DNA from: Segetibacter koreensis DSM 18137
Lineage (GTDB): Bacteria; Bacteroidota; Bacteroidia; Chitinophagales; Chitinophagaceae
Reading direction: 5' to 3'
NCBI RefSeq assembly: GCF_000374045.1
Contig: NZ_KB893370.1
Span: 1-64,000, forward strand
DNA: 64,000 nucleotides
Both the position numbers and the translations under genes were made by a program. The notes beneath the pieces were generated by a model. It was not told the origin of the DNA. It did not search any database and worked only from the letters and a program-made list of their open reading frames with translations. Shown here one piece after another: positions 25,120 to 34,529 of the stretch. Numbering within the stretch: position 1 is the stretch's first letter; the number at the start of each line of letters is the position of its first letter.

Positions 25120-25498
25120 TTTCTGTTTTTTAGATTCTGAATAGAGTAAATCGGATACGTTTGTAAACTTCATTTCAAAAAAAATATTGTGTCGCAAACA
25201 CTGACAGGATATTTATCGATCTAAAAAATCATTTAAAAAACCTTTTCCGGCTATCTTCTAATCCTTTGTGAGCAGAGCTATCTATTGCAATGAAATGAAC
25301 CTTGCGGGTTTAAAAGCACAAATCCATTTGTAAAAAGCAAAATAAATGGCACGTGAAACGCAACAGTATAAGGAAATATTAAAATCAACTTTTAGGAGCG
25401 GGAATGCGAGTCATAATAGTTAAAATATAAATAATATTAAAAGATAGTCATTTTTGGACTTAAAATAAATACCTTCTCCTGTGTTATCTTTACCCACT
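25120..25498. other. divergent intergenic region between the T9SS cargo and the pseudouridine synthase genes
   Basis: This region of 379 bases holds no plausible gene. Promoters for both flanking genes are expected. Before the ATG at 25499, TTATCTTTACC partly fits the TAnnTTTG -7 box with a TTTG about 30 bases upstream. No hairpin or repeat is evident. Confidence 0.4.
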
Positions 25499-26539
25499 AT
25501 GAACCAGGAAAATGAATTGGAGCCTGAAGAAACGAGTGAAGAGTTATTTGAGAGACGTGTAATTAAAACAGACAAAGGACAGGAACCATACAGGATTGAT
25601 AAATTTTTAATGAACCGAATTGAAGGCGCTACAAGAAACAAAATTCAGCAAGCCCTTGAGGCAGGTCTGATCACGGTAAATGGAAAAACCGTTAAGCCTA
25701 ATCATAAGGTAAAAGCTTTTGAAGAAATTGTTATCTATTCTACTGAGCATCCTGACACTACAGATGTTGTGCCTGAACCGATGGAAATCAATATAGTGTA
25801 TGAGGATGAAGCGGTAATCGTAATAGATAAACCTGCAGGCATGGTGGTGCATCCGGGAAGTGGAAATTACACGGGAACTTTACTAAACGGAATTGCTTAT
25901 TATCTGAAAGAACAAATGCCCGATTTGGATGAAAAAGTACTGCCGCGTTATGGGCTTGTTCATCGAATTGATAAAAATACAAGTGGATTGTTGCTCATGG
26001 CAAAAACTGCGCAGGCCGCTGCTTATCTATCCAAACAGTTCTTTGACCATACTATACAAAGAAAATACATAGCATTGGTGTGGGGAGATTTTGAGCAGGA
26101 TGAGGGAACTATTGTTGCTCACGTAGGTCGTAACCAACGTTTCAGAAAACTTTTCGAATCCTACCCTGAAGGTGAGCATGGAAAAGAAGCGGTGACACAT
26201 TACCGTGTTTTAGAAAGATTTAATTATGTAACATTAGTGGAGTGTGTATTAGAAACAGGCCGAACACACCAGATACGTGTACATATGAAACACATAGGAC
26301 ACACTTTATTTGCTGATTCAACTTACGGTGGAGACAAGATTTTAAAAGGAACCATCTTTAGCAAATACAAACAGTTTGTTGATAATTGTCTTGAAATTTG
26401 CCATCGCCAGGCTTTACATGCTTTTACACTTGGTTTTAAACACCCCGTAACAGGCAAAGACATGTTTTTCACATCCCCACTTGCTTCTGATATGGAGCAG
26501 GTAATTGATAAATGGAGACGTTATGTAAAAGGAAAATAG
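25499..26539 (+). CDS. rluD: RluA/RluD family 23S rRNA pseudouridine synthase
   Basis: Converts specific uridines in large-subunit rRNA to pseudouridine. A start at the ATG at 25499 gives 346 residues; a GTG 18 bases earlier is less likely. Residues 30-85 are an S4 RNA-binding domain (YRIDKFLMNRIEGATRNKIQ). The catalytic motif GLVHRIDKNTSGLLL contains Asp158. VECVLETGRTHQIRVHMKHIGH is the conserved C-terminal block. RluC, RluA and RluD share these features; the S4 domain and length favour RluD-like. Confidence 0.88.
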   Translation: MNQENELEPEETSEELFERRVIKTDKGQEPYRIDKFLMNRIEGATRNKIQQALEAGLITVNGKTVKPNHKVKAFEEIVIYSTEHPDTTDVVPEPMEINIVYEDEAVIVIDKPAGMVVHPGSGNYTGTLLNGIAYYLKEQMPDLDEKVLPRYGLVHRIDKNTSGLLLMAKTAQAAAYLSKQFFDHTIQRKYIALVWGDFEQDEGTIVAHVGRNQRFRKLFESYPEGEHGKEAVTHYRVLERFNYVTLVECVLETGRTHQIRVHMKHIGHTLFADSTYGGDKILKGTIFSKYKQFVDNCLEICHRQALHAFTLGFKHPVTGKDMFFTSPLASDMEQVIDKWRRYVKGK

Positions 26540-26705
26540 AAAATTTTGTGAAGCGAAATTTGTGACACGGCCACTTCTTTTCAATAATTTTCGTTTAACT
26601 AAAAACTGGTCTATCTGACTGACCTTTTTCAATTATTTTTCGAGAAATCTGTTTCCAAAATTGTTGGTTACAGCGTGAAGTAGTGAGCTCTAGGATTTAT
26701 CTTCC

Positions 26706-27671
26706 TTAAGCAGGAAGTTTAAAATCAAACAAAGTAGCAGTAAAAAGTGCTCTTTCTGCTTTTTTAAAAATAACATCCCAATATCCTTTGTATCTTAATA
26801 CTTTAGGCACCAGCAAATCTCCCAGTTTTTGTAATTGCACCTCCATTTGTACATCAAAATCAAAAATGCCGGCTTTATAGCTAAGGCTATAATTCCGACC
26901 AAGTATTTCAAATGTTTTAGCGTTAAACCACGTTGTCATCTCGTCAATAACTATATCATTTTTTTCTCCTGAAGACAAATCAGTTCTTGGGGTGATTGTA
27001 AAAACATAACAAGTCTGTCCCAGGTAATCTTTTTCATCTATCCTGAAATCATATAACTTACTTACATCCTTATCGAACAACGCAACTTTATTGCCCATAA
27101 ACGGAAGGCCCGGAATTTTTGTGCCGGGGTTGAAAAACAATTGTTTCAACTGCTCCTTGTGCTTTTCCATCCCACTTTTGCTACTTACAGAAAAAGTAGT
27201 TCCCTTTACAATATTTGTCTCGCCGCAAACTCTGCCTTTTGTAAAAAATAGTCCTGCATACATTTCTGCAGTTTTATAATTATAATTACCCTTTTTGTCG
27301 TAAAAATCGCCGGTCGTTTGCTCTTCTTTGGTTTGCATAGTACGGCAACCATTGCTATAGCTCTGTGTAGTTAGACTGTGTAAAGAAGCCCGCTGATCAT
27401 CATTCTTATCATTTATAATAATATCATTAAAAGAAGAATAACCTATGACGCGCAAATTGCGGAAAGCTTTATAAAAAGTAGTATCATTCTTAACGTAATC
27501 AATAAAAGCCGCTACGTTAAGATTGTTGCGGACAATAACATCGGCAAGAGTGAAAGTCTGATTTTGATAAATGAATGTAGTATCTTTTTTATCAGACAAA
27601 TAATCCTGGCAGAAAGCAGCGGATGAAGATAAAGCGGCCAATATTAATAGAAAACAAACTTTTTTTATCAT
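26706..27671 (-). CDS. exported protein of unknown function
   Basis: I do not recognise this 321-residue protein with confidence. It has a signal peptide (MIKKVCFLLILAALSSSAAF, cut before QDYL). The rest is beta-rich, with YVFTITPRTDLSSGEKNDIV, EMTTWFNAKTFEILGRNYSL and KVLRYKGYWDVIFKKAERA. Such strands resemble outer-membrane lipoprotein-sorting (LolA-like) folds used by several Bacteroidota periplasmic proteins, but that is a loose impression. It overlaps the def stop by 4 bases and is therefore co-translated after peptide deformylase. Confidence 0.6.
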   Translation of the reverse strand: MIKKVCFLLILAALSSSAAFCQDYLSDKKDTTFIYQNQTFTLADVIVRNNLNVAAFIDYVKNDTTFYKAFRNLRVIGYSSFNDIIINDKNDDQRASLHSLTTQSYSNGCRTMQTKEEQTTGDFYDKKGNYNYKTAEMYAGLFFTKGRVCGETNIVKGTTFSVSSKSGMEKHKEQLKQLFFNPGTKIPGLPFMGNKVALFDKDVSKLYDFRIDEKDYLGQTCYVFTITPRTDLSSGEKNDIVIDEMTTWFNAKTFEILGRNYSLSYKAGIFDFDVQMEVQLQKLGDLLVPKVLRYKGYWDVIFKKAERALFTATLFDFKLPA

Positions 27672-28246
27672 TTCGCATACATCATCTTATAATCCATCTT
27701 CAATTTGCCCTTGCTTATATCATTTAATTTTCCCCGAAGCATTTTTTTACGGAGCGGCTTAAGGTAGTCTATAAACAATTTGCCCTCAATATGGTCATAT
27801 TCATGTTGAACAATACGCGCAGTCAGGCCAACAAATGTCGCCGTTTTAGGTGTGAAATTTTCATCGAAATATTCAATCATCACTTCTTCAGGACGCATAA
27901 TGTCTTCTCTTATTTTAGGTATGCTCAGGCATCCCTCATTGTATGACCAGTCATCGCCATAAAATTCTTTTATCCTGGCATTAATAAAAACTTCTTTTAT
28001 ACCGGGTTCATCCCCATACTTTCCTTTATCTTCTTCATCCTGGTTTTTAAAAATCTGGCTGCTGTCAATAACAAATAGTCTTATCTCGCGATTTACTTGC
28101 GGAGCCGCCAGCCCTACCCCATTGCTTTCATACATGGTTTCCCACATATCTTCTATTAACTTACAGAGGTTGGGGTATTCGGGTGTGATGTCTTTACAAA
28201 CCTTGCGCAAAACAGGCGCGCCATATGCTACAATAGGAAGTATCAT
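27668..28246 (-). CDS. def: peptide deformylase
   Basis: Removes the formyl group from the N-terminus of new proteins. All three metal motifs are present: GVGLAAPQ (Gln50), EGCLSIP (Cys106) and QHEYDH (His148, Glu149, His152). It is 192 residues, typical of type I. It follows ruvX on the same strand by about 70 bases, a common pairing in Bacteroidota, and overlaps the next exported-protein gene by 4 bases. Confidence 0.96.
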   Translation of the reverse strand: MILPIVAYGAPVLRKVCKDITPEYPNLCKLIEDMWETMYESNGVGLAAPQVNREIRLFVIDSSQIFKNQDEEDKGKYGDEPGIKEVFINARIKEFYGDDWSYNEGCLSIPKIREDIMRPEEVMIEYFDENFTPKTATFVGLTARIVQHEYDHIEGKLFIDYLKPLRKKMLRGKLNDISKGKLKMDYKMMYAK

Positions 28247-28315
28247 GAATTTCTACAACAATTAATTTAAAAAATGCAAAATTACCGCCAAATGAAGCAA
28301 TCAACAAATCTTAGG

Positions 28316-28729
28316 TCAGGCAATTGTGTTAAGATAATCCTGCAACATTATGGTAGCCGCTATTTCGTCTACCAGGTTTTTATTTTGACGGTCTTTTTTC
28401 TTCATCCCGCCGGCGACCATGCTTTGTACAGCAAGTTTAGAAGTATATCTTTCATCCACCTTCACAATGGGCATTGCGGGAAATAACTTTTTAAACCTGT
28501 TTATAAAAGCCTGTACAAGTGGCGTTGCATGAGTATCGGTATCATCCCAATTGGTAGGATGCCCAATTATAACGGTCTCAACTTCTTCTTTTTTAAAATA
28601 ATCGGTCAAAAACTTTTCGAGGTCTTTTGTATGTATACCGGCTAAACCGGTGGCAATTATTTTTTGAGGGTCTGTCACTGCCAGTCCCGTTCTTTTTGAC
28701 CCGTAATCTATAGATAATATTCGCGGCAA
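28316..28729 (-). CDS. ruvX: RuvX/YqgF family pre-16S rRNA nuclease
   Basis: A 137-residue RNase-H-fold protein that matures the 5' end of 16S rRNA in E. coli. The first strand ILSIDYGSKRTGLAVTD carries the catalytic Asp. VETVIIGHPTNWDD and VDERYTSKLA provide the second acidic site, and NLVDEIAATIMLQDYL ends the fold with the third. Length matches the family. It is followed by def on the same strand. Confidence 0.93.
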   Translation of the reverse strand: MPRILSIDYGSKRTGLAVTDPQKIIATGLAGIHTKDLEKFLTDYFKKEEVETVIIGHPTNWDDTDTHATPLVQAFINRFKKLFPAMPIVKVDERYTSKLAVQSMVAGGMKKKDRQNKNLVDEIAATIMLQDYLNTIA

Positions 28730-28924
28730 TATGAATTAAGAATTATACATGAACAATCAGTAATGCTAAATATAAAACACTTTTTAAAAATTTGCTTTTT
28801 GTATTTGAACCCATCTGTACTGCTATAATTATACTGCCGTTGCGTCGCACTCTTGTACTTTCTCATCGTGTATCAACAATATGATTTGTATTAAATAAAA
28901 ATCAAATAAATAAAAAAAGTTCGT

Positions 28925-29854
28925 TTATTTTAAAAACAAATCAGCAATAACAAATACTGCAAATACCACACTTGCGATTCCATTTGCGGTCATAAAAGCA
29001 AGATTTACCCTTCGCAGATCATCGGGTTTTACTATCGAGTGCTGGTAAATAAGCATACCTGCAAATACAGTGACCCCCATCCAGTATAACCATCCAAATC
29101 CTGCTATTTCTCCTGCTGCAATAACAAGTGACGCACTAAAGAAGTGCAAAAGCTCTGATACACGCAATGCTTTTTGCTTACCCAAAACAGAGGGAATTGA
29201 ATACAAGTTTTGCGATATATCAAAATCAACATCTTGCAGGGCATAGATAATATCGAAGCCGCTAACCCAAAACAAGACAGCAAACGAAAAAAGAACAGGT
29301 AAAACATTAAATTTTCCTGTCACAGCCAAGTAGGCGCCTATTGGTGCGAGTGACAAACCTAAGCCCAATACAAGATGACAAAGTGCTGTAAATCTTTTGG
29401 TATAACTATAAAATAAAATTACAAATAAAGCAACCGGGCTTAATAAAAAACAAGTGGTATTTATAAAGTAGGTACAAACGATAAATGCTACACAATTAAA
29501 GATGACAAATATGAGAGCATGGTTTGCCAAAATAATTCCTGCAGGAATTTCGCGGATTGCTGTCCGCGGGTTTTTTGCATCAAAATTTTTGTCAAGATAG
29601 CGGTTAAAGGCCATTGCTGCGCTACGCGCCGTTACCATACAAAATACGACCAAAATAAACTTAAGTAAAGCTTCCTGCAAACCGCTGAACTCGGCAAAGC
29701 GGCTGCCCCCTCCCGCCGTCTTATTTATATTTGCGGTCTGGAAAAAAAGGGAATTACGAAATACTCCTAAAAAAAAACCAATCATTGCAAAAGGCATTGC
29801 AAAAATGGTATGACTAAATTTTACTAAACTCAAATAATTTTTTACTCTTTGCAT
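28925..29854 (-). CDS. ubiA: UbiA family prenyltransferase (4-hydroxybenzoate polyprenyltransferase-like)
   Basis: An inner-membrane enzyme of 309 residues with about eight hydrophobic helices. The two Asp-rich Mg-prenyl-diphosphate motifs are NRYLDKNFDAKN near residue 90 and ALQDVDFDISQN near 215, both intact. In Bacteroidota, which mostly use menaquinone, this subfamily ('UbiA-like') may act in menaquinone synthesis or in another lipid pathway. It includes a slightly long loop between helices 1 and 2 (NKTAGGGSRFAEFSGLQ). It stands alone with its own upstream region. Confidence 0.85.
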   Translation of the reverse strand: MQRVKNYLSLVKFSHTIFAMPFAMIGFFLGVFRNSLFFQTANINKTAGGGSRFAEFSGLQEALLKFILVVFCMVTARSAAMAFNRYLDKNFDAKNPRTAIREIPAGIILANHALIFVIFNCVAFIVCTYFINTTCFLLSPVALFVILFYSYTKRFTALCHLVLGLGLSLAPIGAYLAVTGKFNVLPVLFSFAVLFWVSGFDIIYALQDVDFDISQNLYSIPSVLGKQKALRVSELLHFFSASLVIAAGEIAGFGWLYWMGVTVFAGMLIYQHSIVKPDDLRRVNLAFMTANGIASVVFAVFVIADLFLK

Positions 29855-29958
29855 TGTTCCTTACAGATTCTATTAAAAGTGCTTTTGCAAAAATACCGAA
29901 TGTAAATCCTGTTTGAGTAATAATGAGAGATTTAAATTGAGAGTGCGGTAAAAAAACA

Positions 29959-29983
29959 AAAACCCCTTGCAAGAAGGGGTTTT
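29959..29983 (-). terminator. Rho-independent terminator of rpmE2
   Basis: AAAACCCCTT (29959-29968) pairs perfectly with AAGGGGTTTT (29974-29983) around a 5-base loop. Read on the minus strand it is followed by a T-rich tract (GTTTTTTT). It lies 24 bases past the ribosomal protein gene stop. Confidence 0.85.
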
Positions 29984-30006
29984 ACATAAAATATAAAGAA
30001 AACAGG

Positions 30007-30258
30007 TTATTTTTTCTTTTCGTAACGCTTTTTAAACTTATCGATACGTCCGGCAGTATCTACCAGCATATTTTTACCTGTATAAAAAGGGTGCGATGTA
30101 TTAGATATCTCTAATTTAATTACCGGATATTCGTTACCATCTTCCCACTGCACAGTTTCTCTTGAGTTAGCAGTCGAACGGCTTAAAAAGCTGTGACCGT
30201 TACTCATATCTTTGAAAACTACTAAACGATAACTTGTTGGATGAAGACCTTCTTTCAT
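30007..30258 (-). CDS. rpmE2: 50S ribosomal protein L31, type B
   Basis: An 83-residue ribosomal protein. It begins [20 protein letters not shown] and contains [18 protein letters not shown] and [19 protein letters not shown], the type B pattern. It lacks the zinc-binding Cys residues of the type A form, so it is the zinc-independent paralogue. A perfect terminator follows immediately. Confidence 0.97.
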   Translation of the reverse strand: MKEGLHPTSYRLVVFKDMSNGHSFLSRSTANSRETVQWEDGNEYPVIKLEISNTSHPFYTGKNMLVDTAGRIDKFKKRYEKKK

Positions 30259-30400
30259 AATAAATTTATTAATATCTGCTTACGTTAACTAAGTTTTATT
30301 GTAAAGCAAAAATTGATTTTACAATTTTGAGGTGCAAAATAAAGCATTTACGCGGTGATTGCCAAAATATTTTATAAATTATTTTAAGCAATATCTTATT

Positions 30401-30892
30401 TTAAGATTTCATATTTACATATTGCAAAGCAATTCCAAGATCACTTTTTTTACAAAGAGCTATCACTTCCTGCAAGTCATCAATTTTTTTTGCAGTTACC
30501 CTTACCATATCATCCATAATCTGCGATTGCACTTTTAAACCACTGTCTTTTATCAGTTTTACAATCTTTTTTGCATCTTCCTGTTTAATGCCATTGCGAA
30601 CGGGCACTTCTTTTTTCACTACTTTCCCGCTTGGATACGCTTCTTTGCTAAAATCAAAAGCTTCAGGAGCAATACCTTGTTTCATACTTCGGCTAAGCAT
30701 AACATCAGTTATCTGATCTAACTTCATTTCACTTTCTGCCTCCAGATTAACCACATATTCCTTTTTATTCAACTCGATCTCTACAGGACTATTTTTAAAA
30801 TCAAAACGGTTTTGAATTTCTTTCTTTACCGTGTTGACGGCGTTATCTAATGTTTGCAAATCAACCTTACTAGTAATATCAAATGATGGCAT
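30401..30892 (-). CDS. YajQ family nucleotide-binding protein
   Basis: A 163-residue protein of the YajQ (DUF520) family, two small alpha/beta domains. MPSFDITSKVDLQTLDNAVN is the typical start, DFKNSPVEIELNKKE and KLDQITDVMLSRSMKQGI are the central blocks, and KKIVKLIKDSGLKVQSQI and DLGIALQYVNMKS end the fold. Some members bind cyclic di-GMP and influence transcription; whether this one does is unknown. It is a single gene with no odd features. Confidence 0.92.
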   Translation of the reverse strand: MPSFDITSKVDLQTLDNAVNTVKKEIQNRFDFKNSPVEIELNKKEYVVNLEAESEMKLDQITDVMLSRSMKQGIAPEAFDFSKEAYPSGKVVKKEVPVRNGIKQEDAKKIVKLIKDSGLKVQSQIMDDMVRVTAKKIDDLQEVIALCKKSDLGIALQYVNMKS

Positions 30893-31123
30893 ACAGCTAA
30901 TTTTTGCAAAGATAAACAGTGATTTTAATAGTTTAAATAAGATTGATAATAAGACAGTTCTTAAAATTGATCAAAGAGTTACAACGCGCCGTAAAAGTAA
31001 AATATGGAGTAAGGCAGGAACACGCATCAGGAAAAATGTTTAGTGATTCAATTTATAAAAAAAGCCGTTGTAGAAACAGCAGGCCAACGATTGCTAACGA
31101 AATAAATGAAAGACTTTGTGTGG

Positions 31124-31903
31124 TTATACGCGATACTCAAAGATGAAATCCTTACAATAAAAGTTAGTAAGGGGGTTTTGATAAATATTAAAATCAAAAT
31201 TTACTAACGGTATCTTCATCATATCGAGAATAAAATAGCCTGAATATTTCAAATCCGTGAGCAACGCAAATGTTTTTAAAATGTTTTCTCGTCCTGTTTG
31301 CCTTTCTTCACATTCTATCATAATAGTAGGTCTGTGTTTTCGTAATACTTCAACTGCGCCCTCTACCAGGGTAAGTTCATGGCCGGCTGTATTGATTTTT
31401 AAAAAACCGGGGTGAATGTTATTAGCTATACAATAGCCATCTATTGTTAGCGCAGTAGCTACTTCTTCGGGGGCCTTGTTTATTCGGGTTTTAAAATCAA
31501 TTACAGTTGCACCATTTTTTTCAGGTAATGAAAAACGTGTCAGCATTTTTTGTTGGTCTCCAGAAAATGCAAATTGTTCTATTGCGACGTTATTCCATTT
31601 TAAAATTTGCTTCTTTTGCAAAAGATAATTATAGGTAGCGGGCTCACTTTCTAATGCAATAACTTTTCCTGCACGTTTAGCCATTTTCGCTAAAAGATAT
31701 AAGTTCTCGCAAGTATGGTAGCCAGTATCAATTACGGCCGCTTCCTTTTTCAATAAATTAAGAAAGTATGAGAAAGCATAATTGTCTTCTTTCTTTTTAT
31801 GCATTGCAGATTTGATGGACAATGAAAAAAAATCTACCAGTCTGCTACCTCTTTCAAATAGGTTGTGTTGATTTAAAACCTTGGCAATGTTAGTAGCGTA
31901 CAT
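31124..31903 (-). CDS. FkbM-like methyltransferase with a degenerate SAM motif
   Basis: A 259-residue protein with the order of the FkbM family. The last third matches well: GFLKINTAGHELTLVEGAVE and HRPTIMIECEE are the usual D-x-EG-x-E-like and I-x-E segments. The SAM loop is atypical: AAVIDTGYHTCENLYLLAK stands where active members have a D-x-G-A-N-x-G pattern. The Asp of the usual KIDVEG is Asn in KINTAG. These changes raise doubt about catalysis. The gene is intact and single. Confidence 0.65.
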   Translation of the reverse strand: MYATNIAKVLNQHNLFERGSRLVDFFSLSIKSAMHKKKEDNYAFSYFLNLLKKEAAVIDTGYHTCENLYLLAKMAKRAGKVIALESEPATYNYLLQKKQILKWNNVAIEQFAFSGDQQKMLTRFSLPEKNGATVIDFKTRINKAPEEVATALTIDGYCIANNIHPGFLKINTAGHELTLVEGAVEVLRKHRPTIMIECEERQTGRENILKTFALLTDLKYSGYFILDMMKIPLVNFDFNIYQNPLTNFYCKDFIFEYRV

Positions 31904-31943
31904 ACAATCAATTTTAACGAAGAGGATAAGAAAGCTGATGTAG

Positions 31944-31989
31944 AAAAAAGCCTTGCCGAAGTTCTTGTTAAGATTACACCGAGCAAGGC
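31944..31989 (-). terminator. Rho-independent terminator of the PepSY-like gene
   Basis: GCCTTGC (31950-31956) pairs with GCAAGGC (31983-31989) across a 26-base loop. On the minus strand the stem is followed by TTTTTT. It lies 22 bases after the stop at 32012. Confidence 0.55.
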
Positions 31990-32011
31990 CCGGAACGTAA
32001 AAGGATGGAAG

Positions 32012-32934
32012 TTATCTAACAGTCACAGCCTTTACGAAATTGCCAGAAGCATCAAATGTTATAGCATACTTTGTTGCATTAGCATCAATAAAAACTGCAT
32101 ATCCTTGTATGGCTCCATTCAGCATTATTTGAAAAGCATGTTTAAAAACATAATTAGGATAAGCTGTTGACAGGTACGACTGAGCTGTTGATGGCAAGTC
32201 AGCTAACCCTATGGAATTTGATTGACCAGTACCAGCAGGAAGCTGAACTCGTTTTATAAAAGCACCTGCGGCATCAAACACGGTTGCAAACGCACCATTA
32301 TTAGTACTCAAGACGACAATACTACTGTCTCTGTTTATAAAAGCTCGATCTAAAGTATCCTTTGCATAGTTTGCAGAAAAATAATTTTTAATATTGGACG
32401 GCAAAGAGCTAAGAGCTATCGTATCTCTTTTCATTCCATCTCTGTCGTCAAATCTGCCTCCATGGTGCCAGCCATGACTGGTCAGATCATGCCCTTCACG
32501 CTGTTCAAGCACTTTCAAAAATGTTCCTGAAGAATTGAACTTTAGCCCGACAGGCGTACTATTATATTCGATAATCACTATGTAACCCGCAGTATTGCCT
32601 GATCGATCCTTTTCAGCATATGCTTTTTGAAATGTATATCCTGCATAATTGCCGGTCAGATAATCTGTCACGGCAGCAGGCAGACTACTGAAAACAATGG
32701 AATCTCGGTGATGCTCTCGGGCACATGTTCCTACAACGTAAATTGAATCTCCTGCTGTTGACCTGCTCGCTGCAACTGCAATTGCCTGTGTATTTGCAAC
32801 TGCTGTTTGCAGATTTGTAGTTGAGTCTGTAGCTGCTGAGGTATCAACAGTATCTTTTTTGCATGAAGCAATAGTAGAAAGATCACCAATGGAAGGAAAT
32901 TCACTAGCGGGTTTGTTAGCTGGTTCTTTTTCAT
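32012..32934 (-). pseudogene. PepSY-like lipoprotein gene with a frameshift at the lipobox
   Basis: Three tandem repeats of about 65-70 residues belong to the PepSY-like/BLIP-like group of Bacteroidota periplasmic proteins: FSSLPAAVTDYLTGNYAGY, LSSLPSNIKNYFSANYAKD and LADLPSTAQSYLSTAYPNY, each ending in a GxFxKxV-like strand. In the repeat frame the sequence extends upstream to IASCKKDTVDTS, a lipobox, but no ATG or hydrophobic stretch precedes it. The hydrophobic signal (MKKNQLTNPLVNF then LPLVIFLLLL) sits in another frame starting at 32934. One missing base near 32870 would join them. The gene is either newly inactivated or carries a sequencing error. Confidence 0.6.
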
Positions 32935-33059
32935 TTTTTGCCTGGATTTGATAGTTAAAAAATATAAAAAGCTTTAAAATTTTGTGGGTTTTAAAAATGT
33001 CAGGGCATAGAAATACACTTCACCCTTTAGGTGTTAAAAAATACTCGTGTCTTATTTCT

Positions 33060-34274
33060 TTATTTAAACTTTAGATGAAGGGTCAGTGCATCGGACTGCA
33101 GTCCATTGCTTCTACTATAATGACCATAGCGCAGTTCAATGCTGTTCCAGTTTTGAATGCCTAGTATGCCTTTTGGCGGCGCAAGTCTTATACCTGCTCC
33201 AAAATAGCTGCTGGTAAATTTTGAAAGATCATAATCACTTGTATAGAAGCTTTCTGCTGCATCATGCTGACCATAAGCAGCGAAATAATCCGCAGCATTT
33301 TGAGAATAAAAACGATAAAACGGACTAAAAGAAACAAAGGGCGTAAGTTTAATGGCTGTTTCAATATCTATTGTATGAGCCTTTACACCCCAATCATCCT
33401 GGTAGTACCTATAAAAAGAACGAAGAATTACATTGTCGCCCAAGAAGTAATTGGCGCGCACCCCCAACGGAATTTTCAGCCGGTGGTCTGGTAATGTTTC
33501 CGCTCTTTTAGAACCATCTGTAAAATATACTCTTTGATATTTTGTTGCCAGTAATCCTTTCTGATAAGCAGGATCGAATAGGAACATTACTTGTAGCCTT
33601 TTATTGACTATTTGTGAATAAGATAAAGAGGCGCTATACGAATCCCTTGGCTTATAATCTGTCGTTCGAGGATCACGGTGCGATCCGGAGCTATAATCCT
33701 CGGGCCTAAGTTCGTAGGGATAGATCACTTTCCAGGTGTCTAAATATGCTTGCAGTTTGGCAGTAAACTCCCTGTTGTTATCTTTTGACGATTTTGTAAA
33801 ATTTACACCTGCTCCAAAAGAAGTATAATCATATTCTTTTGAAGAAGACACAACAACTCCAAAATTAGTTCGCTTCTTTTCATTTTGAATATTATATGAT
33901 GCTGAAGGATAAAAACGGGTATCGCTCATAGATGCAGAAGAGATTGTTCTTGGATCTATTTTATCTGATGAAGCTGAAGTGTAATGGTCTACACCAACTT
34001 CAACACCAAGTATGTGTTTACGCAGTTTAGCATCATATTTAGACAATTTCAAATCAATGGTATTTGCAAAGTCAGTAAGCTTTTCATTACCAATGCCACC
34101 AGTAACTGCTGAGTTATTTCCATTCTGGTGATAATATCCCGATACAAAATTCACTTCGTCCAGATTTAGCTTCCGGCTTTTGTACAGCGAACTGTCTTCA
34201 GTAGTGGTAGTTTGAGAAAAGGCACTTAGTATACTTATATACATTCCTATAGCTGCCAACGATAACTTTTTCAT
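33060..34274 (-). CDS. DUF3570 family outer-membrane beta-barrel protein
   Basis: A 404-residue protein with a signal peptide (MKKLSLAAIGMYISILSAFS, cut near QTTTT). It has many alternating strands ending in aromatic residues, as in outer-membrane barrels. The early segment LNLDEVNFVSGYYHQNGNNS followed by AVTGGIGNEKLTDFAN matches the DUF3570 family. The C-terminal strand ends RYGHYSRSNGL and HLKFK. It comes 21 bases after the DUF4266 gene and is the last gene of a Rieske-Trx-ApbE-DUF4266 run. The function of DUF3570 is unknown; an outer-membrane partner for the redox lipoprotein is my inference. Confidence 0.82.
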   Translation of the reverse strand: MKKLSLAAIGMYISILSAFSQTTTTEDSSLYKSRKLNLDEVNFVSGYYHQNGNNSAVTGGIGNEKLTDFANTIDLKLSKYDAKLRKHILGVEVGVDHYTSASSDKIDPRTISSASMSDTRFYPSASYNIQNEKKRTNFGVVVSSSKEYDYTSFGAGVNFTKSSKDNNREFTAKLQAYLDTWKVIYPYELRPEDYSSGSHRDPRTTDYKPRDSYSASLSYSQIVNKRLQVMFLFDPAYQKGLLATKYQRVYFTDGSKRAETLPDHRLKIPLGVRANYFLGDNVILRSFYRYYQDDWGVKAHTIDIETAIKLTPFVSFSPFYRFYSQNAADYFAAYGQHDAAESFYTSDYDLSKFTSSYFGAGIRLAPPKGILGIQNWNSIELRYGHYSRSNGLQSDALTLHLKFK

Positions 34275-34295
34275 AAATGTTTTTAAGGGATTATA

Positions 34296-34529
34296 TTAAT
34301 TGCAACCACAACCGCCACCTGTTTTACCACCGTTTGCTCCTGATGCACCTTCTCTGTACGCCTGGAAATTTTGTTCAAACTTCTGCACCTTTCTTGCAGA
34401 CAATTCCATCTCAGCATCATTTATTCTCGACTTTTGATATTCTTTTACATTGCTACAAGCGGCTAAGCTAAGAGCGAACGCAAGTGTACAGCAAACGCTG
34501 ACGGCATCCCTTATTTTTATTATCATCAA
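34296..34529 (-). CDS. DUF4266 lipoprotein with a Gly-Cys tail
   Basis: A 77-residue lipoprotein. The signal ends SLAACSN, giving acylation at Cys25. The mature part is a short helix (SRINDAEMELSARKVQKFEQ) followed by a glycine-rich tail ending GGGCGCN. The DUF4266 family is defined by this layout. A segment REGASGAN partly resembles the ApbE flavinylation motif (D-G-x-S-G-A-T) but ends in Asn rather than Thr/Ser. It overlaps the ApbE gene by 4 bases. Confidence 0.8.
   Translation of the reverse strand: MMIIKIRDAVSVCCTLAFALSLAACSNVKEYQKSRINDAEMELSARKVQKFEQNFQAYREGASGANGGKTGGGCGCN

Noticed and set aside
32731-32934. Gln-rich 67-residue protein
   Set aside because: Only its first 25 residues (the signal peptide) are meaningful; the Gln/Leu-rich rest is an out-of-frame reading of the lipoprotein linker.
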